Of a stretch of 20,377 nucleotides of DNA, positions 15,830 to 20,377 are shown piece by piece (the first letter of the stretch is position 1; every line of letters begins with the position of its first letter). The stretch is from Cyclobacteriaceae bacterium. Its GTDB lineage: Bacteria > Bacteroidota > Bacteroidia > Cytophagales > Cyclobacteriaceae. The DNA is taken from contig JALOMY010000011.1 of the NCBI GenBank assembly GCA_025455225.1, positions 1-20,377 on the forward strand, read 5' to 3'. The notes beneath the pieces are model-generated. The model was not told the DNA's origin. It saw only the letters and a list, made by a program, of their open reading frames with translations, and made no database searches. The position numbers and the translations under genes were made by a program.

Positions 15830-17131
15830 CTACTTTCGTGAAATCAACATCCAGGCATAAAATGGCAGTCCGGTCATGAGAAGAATAAATCCCCAATACA
15901 CAATTTCTTCTCCCGATCCCATAACTGCCCACATCGAATAAACAAAAGCCAGAAGGGCGATACTGTATTTAGCCACATTTACTTTTTTTAGGCCGTTCAA
16001 TTTACTTTCCAGAATAACATATGAAACTGTTGAAAATAAATAGGCCACCAGGCAAGTAAGTGTAGAAAGAAGTACAATGAACATATAGGTATCAGCCAGG
16101 CTTTTGCTGAAGTTCATGCTCATGAGAAAGGAGATAAGAATACTGGAAATAATAATGCCTATGGCTGGTGTTCCTCTTTTGTTTTCAAAAGCAAAGATCC
16201 GGGGGAACAATGAGTCACGTGCTGCGGCAAATGGCATCTGCCCCTGAACCAATATCCAGCCGTTCAAGGCTCCAAACGTTGAGACCACTGCACCGGCTGC
16301 CACAAGGTAGCGACCTGTTTCACCCCAGATGGAAGCTGCAGCATCAGCAAAGGGTGCAGATGATTGATGCAGGTCACCCGGAGGTATCAAACCCATAACA
16401 GCGGCCGTACTGGCAATATAAATGAAAGTGGCAATGAAGGTACCTAATACCGTTGCCCGAGGAATGGTTTTATCCGGATTCTTAACATTCTCCGAGGGAA
16501 TGGTAGCACATTCCAATCCCAGGAAAGCGAATAGAGTAAGTGTAGTTGCACTGGTTATAGCCGAGAGGTTGGATTGATCGCTTACATTGAATGGAATAAA
16601 GTGTTCTGCCTTGAAATAAATAAAACCTACCAGGATGATGAATACCAGTGGCGTTATCTTAAGGATGGTTGTAATGAGCTGTACGATGCCTGCTTCGCGG
16701 ATTCCACGCGTATTAATCCAAGTCAGAAACCAGATCGCGGAAAGTCCGGTAATCACTGCCATAAGAGGATTATGATCCAATACAGGCACAAAGGCTGAAA
16801 GGTAACTAACGAAACCCACTGCGATGGCCGCATTGGTACACCAAACCGAGATCCAATATCCCCAGGCCACGAGGAATGCCGGAAAGGTGCCCATGCCATC
16901 GCGTGTGTAAGCATACGGTCCGCCAGTAGCTTTCGGATTGATCTTGCTTAACCAACTGAAAACCATTGCCATGCATAATGCCCCGGTTCCGGATACAAGC
17001 CAACCTACGATACTGATTCCACCATAAATACCCAGCGTAGCGGGTAACATAAAGATGCCGGATGCAATCATGTTGCCCACAACCAATGAAGTAGTGGTCC
17101 ATAAACCAATAGGTTTGATTGGCTTTGTCAT
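15830..17131 (-). CDS. AdiC-like amino acid permease/antiporter (APC superfamily)
   Basis: The protein is 433 residues from ATG 17131; a TTG at 17149 would add six residues. It has about 12 membrane helices. It resembles the E. coli arginine:agmatine antiporter AdiC along its whole length as I recall that sequence. Matching segments include ASGIFMLPATLGIYGGISI in helix 1, KATGGPYAYTRDG, TLFAFLGLECATI in helix 6, NGWILVQGQ in helix 8, and WAVMGSGEEIVYW near the end. Residues known in AdiC to contact the guanidinium or gate the pocket are conserved: Tyr92 (AdiC Y93), Asn100 (N101), Trp292 (W293). AdiC W202 is Phe201 here. That pattern, plus the amidino hydrolase 4 bp downstream, supports arginine or a close analogue as cargo. 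Direction (uptake or exchange, for example against citrulline or ornithine) is inference. Confidence 0.85.
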   Translation of the reverse strand: MTKPIKPIGLWTTTSLVVGNMIASGIFMLPATLGIYGGISIVGWLVSGTGALCMAMVFSWLSKINPKATGGPYAYTRDGMGTFPAFLVAWGYWISVWCTNAAIAVGFVSYLSAFVPVLDHNPLMAVITGLSAIWFLTWINTRGIREAGIVQLITTILKITPLVFIILVGFIYFKAEHFIPFNVSDQSNLSAITSATTLTLFAFLGLECATIPSENVKNPDKTIPRATVLGTFIATFIYIASTAAVMGLIPPGDLHQSSAPFADAAASIWGETGRYLVAAGAVVSTFGALNGWILVQGQMPFAAARDSLFPRIFAFENKRGTPAIGIIISSILISFLMSMNFSKSLADTYMFIVLLSTLTCLVAYLFSTVSYVILESKLNGLKKVNVAKYSIALLAFVYSMWAVMGSGEEIVYWGFILLMTGLPFYAWMLISRK

Positions 17132-17267
17132 CGATGCGGTTAATATCAATTAATTAACCGGAATCACCTAATATGAAAAACTAAAATGAGATGTTATTTT
17201 GATCGGTTCGAACGGAACCTGGCGGATGCTGCCTTATTTGTTATTTTTTTATCTCTTCGTAGGTTAT

Positions 17268-17501
17268 CTATTCCGCGGTCTGTTTTCTATTCGTTTGATC
17301 GGGAACTGAACAACCGCTCGCACCACAACAACCGGTATTCGTAATTGCCTGGTAAAGAAAAAATGCAGAGACCATACCCGCAAGAGCATCCGTAAACTGA
17401 ATGGCCTGAACACCAACATAAATTCCCAGTGCAAGCCGTAACCAACGCATAAAATGCCAGTTTGAAAAAAGTACTTCTTTGGGATGAGTAAGGATATTCA
17501 T
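17268..17501 (-). CDS. Small YgaP-like (DUF2892) membrane protein with a Cys motif
   Basis: This 77-residue protein starts at ATG 17501; an upstream TTG at 17573 would add 24 residues and is less likely. Two hydrophobic segments (about RWLRLALGIYVGVQAIQF, then AGMVSAFFLYQAI) form a helical hairpin. A conserved-looking NTGCCGASGC tail with three Cys follows, then a polar end. The WHFMRWLRLALG ... Q(A)I ... FFLYQAITNTGCCG pattern is that of small YgaP-like transmembrane proteins common in Bacteroidota. Their job is unclear, though relatives are linked to rhodanese-type sulfur transfer or thiol stress. A Crp/Fnr-like dyad (17560-17573) lies 59 bp upstream. Confidence 0.7.
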   Translation of the reverse strand: MNILTHPKEVLFSNWHFMRWLRLALGIYVGVQAIQFTDALAGMVSAFFLYQAITNTGCCGASGCSVPDQTNRKQTAE

Positions 17502-17505
17502 GATT

Positions 17506-17688
17506 CTATGTTTCCGGATTAGTATCTCGTAAAACTGACTGAAATTTATCAGGGCATTCGTGATTAAAGTCACATAATATGGATTTGTTTAATTTCTGCA
17601 AACAGAAGAAAGGAATGCTGTCATCTTCTGTCAGCATTGCTTTAACGCCCTTGACAGCCTCAATCCTTTGCCTGTATGTTTGAACCAT
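17506..17688 (-). CDS. Doubtful 60-residue reading frame upstream of the YgaP-like gene
   Basis: The frame runs from ATG 17688 to a TAG ending at 17506, 4 bp before the start of the YgaP-like gene, a spacing typical of an operon. The product (MVQTYRQRIEAVKGVKAML...; Cys residues in FFCLQ, LCDF and HECP) matches nothing I know. Against it, its start shares the CCATGG with the divergent plus-strand gene, and it would cover a good plus-strand promoter and a Crp/Fnr-like dyad. I think it more likely non-coding. Confidence 0.2.
   Translation of the reverse strand: MVQTYRQRIEAVKGVKAMLTEDDSIPFFCLQKLNKSILCDFNHECPDKFQSVLRDTNPET
17560..17573. promoter_or_regulatory. Crp/Fnr-like operator candidate
   Basis: GTGA-TTAAAG-TCAC is a perfect 4-bp dyad with a 6-bp spacer. 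Read on the minus strand with its flank it is TGTGA-CTTTAA-TCACG, nine of ten bases of the Crp-type consensus. It sits 59 bp before the YgaP-like gene and about 114 bp before the divergent gene. The site at 9792-9807 is similar. Confidence 0.4.
17651..17682 (+). promoter_or_regulatory. Strong promoter match touching the start codon of the 17687 gene
   Basis: TTG (within TTGACA, 17651-17656) is followed after 21 bases by TATGTTTG (17675-17682), a perfect TAnnTTTG -7 element. The -7 box ends only 4 bases before the ATG at 17687. Transcription would therefore begin at or just inside the start codon, implying a leaderless mRNA or a later start. Confidence 0.5.
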
Positions 17689-18031
17689 GGCGATGGCAAA
17701 CGGATTATATAAAGTTAAATGCAATGGCCGGTATCACCTGATGCGGGTGAGTATCGAGGGCGGGAGGAAAGTTTACAAAATAGACCAGGGGTTGAATGAA
17801 CCCATTGAAAAATTGCAGGAGATGGAGGGTTATATTGAATTGATTTGCCAGGTTAACGAACGTTCCATTTCAAATGATGATATCAGGCAGCCCCGCATTA
17901 CCATCAGCTGGCAGGATCATGAACAACGGGAATTCCGGATGACGGTGCGGGATGTCTGGGCGCTGCGTAACATACTGCTTGAATATCCTTTTCTAAAAGA
18001 TCCATTTCAGTATAAACCCAGAAAGCGATAG
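17687..18031 (+). CDS. Unrecognised 114-residue protein
   Basis: I do not recognise this family. It is a soluble, mixed alpha/beta protein. The N-terminal half reads like a small beta sheet (GLYKVKCNGRYHLMRVSIEG, then GRKVYKIDQG). The second half has RITISWQDHEQREFRMTVRD and a helix DVWALRNILLEYPF, and the chain ends with a basic PRKR. It has no signal peptide or membrane segment. Possible starts are ATG 17687 and 17693; a promoter -7 box ending at 17682 makes the mRNA nearly leaderless, or favours the Met in YHLMRV (17741). It is divergent from the YgaP-like gene and 76 bp ahead of a membrane-protein gene on the same strand. Confidence 0.65.
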   Translation: MAMANGLYKVKCNGRYHLMRVSIEGGRKVYKIDQGLNEPIEKLQEMEGYIELICQVNERSISNDDIRQPRITISWQDHEQREFRMTVRDVWALRNILLEYPFLKDPFQYKPRKR

Positions 18032-18107
18032 AGGTAGAAGAATTTCGGATGCGGTAGATTCATAAGATTGAGTTACCTTCGGATAACCAACCTCTAACTT
18101 TTTGACT

Positions 18108-18461
18108 ATGACTGCCGCATCCAAATCACTCTATGTGTTCGGAATCTATCTGCTGATTCTCGGAATATTACTGGTTGTTATTCCCAATGTATTACTTCCC
18201 TTGTTTCAATTGCCTGAAACGAATGAAGTGTGGATCCGCGTGGTGGGTGTTCTGGTATTTTGTTTGGGATTGTATTACTTCTTTATGGCTCCCACCAATA
18301 ACACGCTTTTCATGACCTTATCGGTTTATGTAAGAGGCACCATCATTGTTTGGTTCACCTTGTTCGTACTATTGGATTGGATATCTCCATCACTTATTGT
18401 ATTCGGCTTGATCGATTTGCTTGCGGCCGGGTGGACCTATTTTGCCTTACGAAAAGGTTAG
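18108..18461 (+). CDS. Small four-helix membrane protein
   Basis: The protein is 117 residues from ATG 18108; a TTG six bases earlier is the alternative. It has four hydrophobic segments: YVFGIYLLILGILLVVIP, VWIRVVGVLVFCLGLYYFFM, TIIVWFTLFVLLDWI and SLIVFGLIDLLAAGWTYFAL. The PETNEVWIRVVG loop, a central YVRGT and the closing FGLIDLLAAGWTYFAL recur in small membrane proteins of unknown function found in many bacteria. No active-site residues are evident. TAACTTTTTG (18095-18104) lies just before the start, resembling sequences before two other genes in the window. Function is unknown. Confidence 0.75.
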   Translation: MTAASKSLYVFGIYLLILGILLVVIPNVLLPLFQLPETNEVWIRVVGVLVFCLGLYYFFMAPTNNTLFMTLSVYVRGTIIVWFTLFVLLDWISPSLIVFGLIDLLAAGWTYFALRKG

Positions 18462-18501
18462 TTAGTACGGGGTTCTATTGAGGTGAGTAAGAATATTCAG
18501 A

Positions 18502-19287
18502 ATGTGTTACGATAAATCCTATTTAACCAAAAAGCTTGAGAAATACGGGAAGCGTTATGCACGAACTCCTAAAGAAGAAGCCTTTATCATTGAACAGATT
18601 GAGAAACTGAACGTGCCGGCTACCTATTATGCATCCGGATTTTCACATCCCCTGGCACCAGTAATTACCGATGAACATCCGGATCAGATACAGGCTTACT
18701 CCTGGGGAATGATTCCTTCCTGGAGCAAGGATACCATGACAGCAGTAAAGTTATCCAATCAATGCCTGAATGCCCGGGGGGAAACAATTTTCGAAAAGCC
18801 TGCCTTCCGTAGTTCGGCAAAAAGTAAGCGATGCCTTATTATTTGTATAGATGGGTTCTTCGAACATTTTCATCTTGACAAACATACGTACCCGCATTTT
18901 ATTCAGATGAAGAATGATGAACCCATGACATTTGCCGGTTTGTGGGATCGCTGGGAAAATCGGGAAGAAGGAGTAGTGCGGTATACGTATACAATTGTAA
19001 CGACCCGGGCCAATGGCTTGTTGACGAAATTACACAACAATCCAAAGAGGGAAGGGGGTGATTCACGAATGCCTGTAATTCTTCCTAAGGAATTGGAATA
19101 CGAATGGTTAAAACCGATCAATGACAAAGCCGATAAGGAGCTGATTCAATCCCTTATACAACCTTTCCCGGATGAACTTATGGAAGCCTGGCCGGTACGT
19201 CAGGTAAAAGGCAAGAAAGGTGTGGGCAACTCAGAACTGGCCGTTCAGCCTTTTAAATATGCCGAACTATCTGATAGTATCGATTAA
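18502..19287 (+). CDS. SRAP-family (HMCES/YedK-like) abasic-site DNA-binding protein
   Basis: This 261-residue SOS-response-associated peptidase family protein has the catalytic Cys at position 2 (MCYD), exposed after Met removal. It forms the thiazolidine crosslink to abasic sites in single-stranded DNA in this family. Other expected residues are present: Asn90 in CLNARGET, Glu121 in DGFFEHFH, and His178 in KLHNNPKREGGDSRMPVIL. WGMIPSW (68-74) and FAGLWDRW (144-151) are family hallmarks. Differences from the common form are MCYD instead of MCGR, GFFEH instead of GFYEW, and several extra residues between His178 and RMP. The role is probably to shield abasic sites at stalled forks. The stop is only 24 bp from the end of the convergent SDR gene. 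Confidence 0.9.
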   Translation: MCYDKSYLTKKLEKYGKRYARTPKEEAFIIEQIEKLNVPATYYASGFSHPLAPVITDEHPDQIQAYSWGMIPSWSKDTMTAVKLSNQCLNARGETIFEKPAFRSSAKSKRCLIICIDGFFEHFHLDKHTYPHFIQMKNDEPMTFAGLWDRWENREEGVVRYTYTIVTTRANGLLTKLHNNPKREGGDSRMPVILPKELEYEWLKPINDKADKELIQSLIQPFPDELMEAWPVRQVKGKKGVGNSELAVQPFKYAELSDSID

Positions 19288-19311
19288 TTAACATGTCTCG
19301 GAAGCCAGTTT

Positions 19312-20010
19312 TTATTTGGGCATAGAAGGCCGGACTTCAATCTTGCTGGGCAATGTTCTGGGGTTCATGTGCAGCATATCCACCACCAGTTGTCCGATAT
19401 CTTCAGGCTGAATTTTCCATGCATCTTCCGGAGAAGGGGTATGTTGATTAAAGTAAGTTGCCACTGAACCAGGCATAATGGTGCTGACTTTAATTCCGAA
19501 AGGTCTCAGGTCCAGCATTACGGCCTGAGTGAATCCAACCAATCCGAATTTGCTGGCATTATAAGCACTGCCGTTGGCAAAGAAATTCGTACCTGCCAGA
19601 CTAGCAATGGTTATGATGTAACCCTTGGATTTTTTTAGTGCTGGCAAGCAAGCTTTGATGCTGTAATAAACACCGGTAAGATTGGTGTCGATGGTTTCAT
19701 GCCACTGTTCATCGGAAAGATTTTCAATTGAACTGAAATGACCAATCCCTGCATTGGCAATCAATACATCCAGGTTACCCCATTTTTGCAGAACCTGATT
19801 AACGGCTTCCTGCTGATCGGCAAAATCACGCACATCGGCTTTAATGCCAATAGCATGATCGGGTTTTAATGTATTTAACTCATCTACCGATAGTTTGAGT
19901 TGGTTGGGTTCACGTCCGGTAATAGCAACAGCGTATCCATCTTGTACCAGTTCAACTGCAATACCGAACCCGATTCCTTTACTTCCACCGGTAATCAATG
20001 CTGTTTTCAT
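19312..20010 (-). CDS. Short-chain dehydrogenase/reductase (classical SDR, FabG-like)
   Basis: This 232-residue cytosolic NAD(P)-dependent oxidoreductase has the classical SDR set: TGGSKGIG (7-14) for the cofactor, KADVRD (57-62), NAGIG (86-90), Asn110, catalytic Ser137 in TIASLAG, and Tyr150 and Lys154 in YNASK, followed by IMPGSV (178-183). An Arg in TGRE after strand 2 (residue 33) is consistent with NADPH use. The length is typical. The substrate could be a 3-ketoacyl, sugar or other carbonyl, and cannot be read from sequence. Its ATG is 27 bp after the tyrS stop on the same strand, so it may be read through from tyrS, though a functional link is not implied. Confidence 0.9.
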   Translation of the reverse strand: MKTALITGGSKGIGFGIAVELVQDGYAVAITGREPNQLKLSVDELNTLKPDHAIGIKADVRDFADQQEAVNQVLQKWGNLDVLIANAGIGHFSSIENLSDEQWHETIDTNLTGVYYSIKACLPALKKSKGYIITIASLAGTNFFANGSAYNASKFGLVGFTQAVMLDLRPFGIKVSTIMPGSVATYFNQHTPSPEDAWKIQPEDIGQLVVDMLHMNPRTLPSKIEVRPSMPK

Positions 20011-20037
20011 ATTTAATCTGCTTTTAGTTGTTCGAAT

Positions 20038-20377
20038 CTATTCTACTACAATCAGGTAATAATTTTTCTTTCCCTTTTGTGCGAGAAGGTAGCGGTTATG
20101 AAGCAGCGTATAATCTGATTTCTGATTTGGATCAGTTACTTTTATCTTATTAATACTTACACCACCTCCCTGTATCATTTTACGGGCTTCTCCTTTTGAC
20201 GAAAAAATAAGACCTGCTGTAGTTTCTGATAATAACTCGGTAACTGATGGATTATTTTCCCAGGTACTTTTACTGATGGTTGCTTTCGGTACACCTTCGA
20301 GTACATTTAGCAATAAAGATTCATCCAACGATTCAAGTTCTTCAGTGGCTGCATTTCCAAAAAGTATTCCGGAGGCT
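20038..20377 (-). CDS. tyrS: Tyrosyl-tRNA synthetase, C-terminal part (5' end outside the window)
   Basis: The minus-strand frame is open to the window edge. It encodes the last 112 or so residues of a bacterial TyrRS. The segment SGILFGNAATEELESLDES is the linker region found in TyrRS before the C-terminal domain. The S4 RNA-binding fold follows: GLIFSSKGEARKMIQGGGVSINKIKV, then YLLAQKGKKNYYLIVVE at the C-terminus. The enzyme charges tRNA-Tyr in the cytosol, and this domain binds the tRNA anticodon arm and variable loop. The catalytic HIGH/KMSKS domain is not in view. A short-chain dehydrogenase gene follows after 27 bp. Confidence 0.92.
   Translation of the reverse strand, partial: ASGILFGNAATEELESLDESLLLNVLEGVPKATISKSTWENNPSVTELLSETTAGLIFSSKGEARKMIQGGGVSINKIKVTDPNQKSDYTLLHNRYLLAQKGKKNYYLIVVE

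Overview
The window reads as chromosomal DNA of a Bacteroidota member, probably of the Cytophagales/Cyclobacteriaceae type. This is inferred from several traits: an OMP_b-brl_3 type TonB-dependent receptor with a carboxypeptidase-regulatory-like N-domain, Tat-exported Gfo/Idh/MocA and sugar-isomerase proteins, a NIPSNAP protein with a signal peptide, a FadL-type porin, starts mostly without Shine-Dalgarno sequences, and -7/-33 type promoter fragments (TTG ... TAnnTTTG). No rRNA, tRNA, CRISPR array, insertion sequence or prophage is visible. No gene-free stretch reaches 300 bases; the longest is 9662-9920.

Layout. (1) 1-5234, plus strand: a secreted carbohydrate-degradation run. It holds a GH5 glycosidase with a C-terminal CBM6-like module (5' end outside the window), a secreted two-domain NIPSNAP protein, a Tat-exported Gfo/Idh/MocA oxidoreductase and a GH9 endoglucanase. 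(2) 5416-8332, plus: a TonB-dependent outer-membrane receptor preceded by two perfect palindromes, then a 130-residue protein I do not recognise. (3) 8444-9661 minus and 9921-11273 plus: a DUF819 membrane protein and a divergent FadL/OmpP1-type porin. (4) 11376-13634 minus and 13834-14826 plus: a large molybdopterin-binding oxidoreductase subunit without its usual [2Fe-2S] partner, divergent from a Tat-lipoprotein TIM-barrel sugar isomerase/epimerase-like protein. (5) 14947-17131, minus: an AdiC-like amino-acid antiporter 4 bp upstream of an arginine deiminase/DDAH-type hydrolase, a probable two-gene arginine (or methylarginine) uptake-and-hydrolysis operon. (6) 17268-18461: small genes, namely a YgaP-like membrane protein, an unrecognised 114-residue protein and a four-helix membrane protein. 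(7) 18502-20377: an SRAP (HMCES/YedK) abasic-site protein, converging on a minus-strand pair, tyrS (5' end outside the window) followed by a short-chain dehydrogenase.

Functional reading. The left third looks like a cellulose or beta-glucan degradation locus. It is not a classical polysaccharide utilisation locus, since no SusC/SusD pair is seen. The most coherent unit elsewhere is the AdiC-like permease plus amidino hydrolase. I found no convincing previously undescribed multi-gene system. The more interesting leads are the guanidino operon, the orphan molybdenum subunit, the secreted NIPSNAP and Gfo/Idh proteins between two cellulase genes, and a handful of unexplained dyad-symmetric intergenic sites, including two Crp/Fnr-like boxes.
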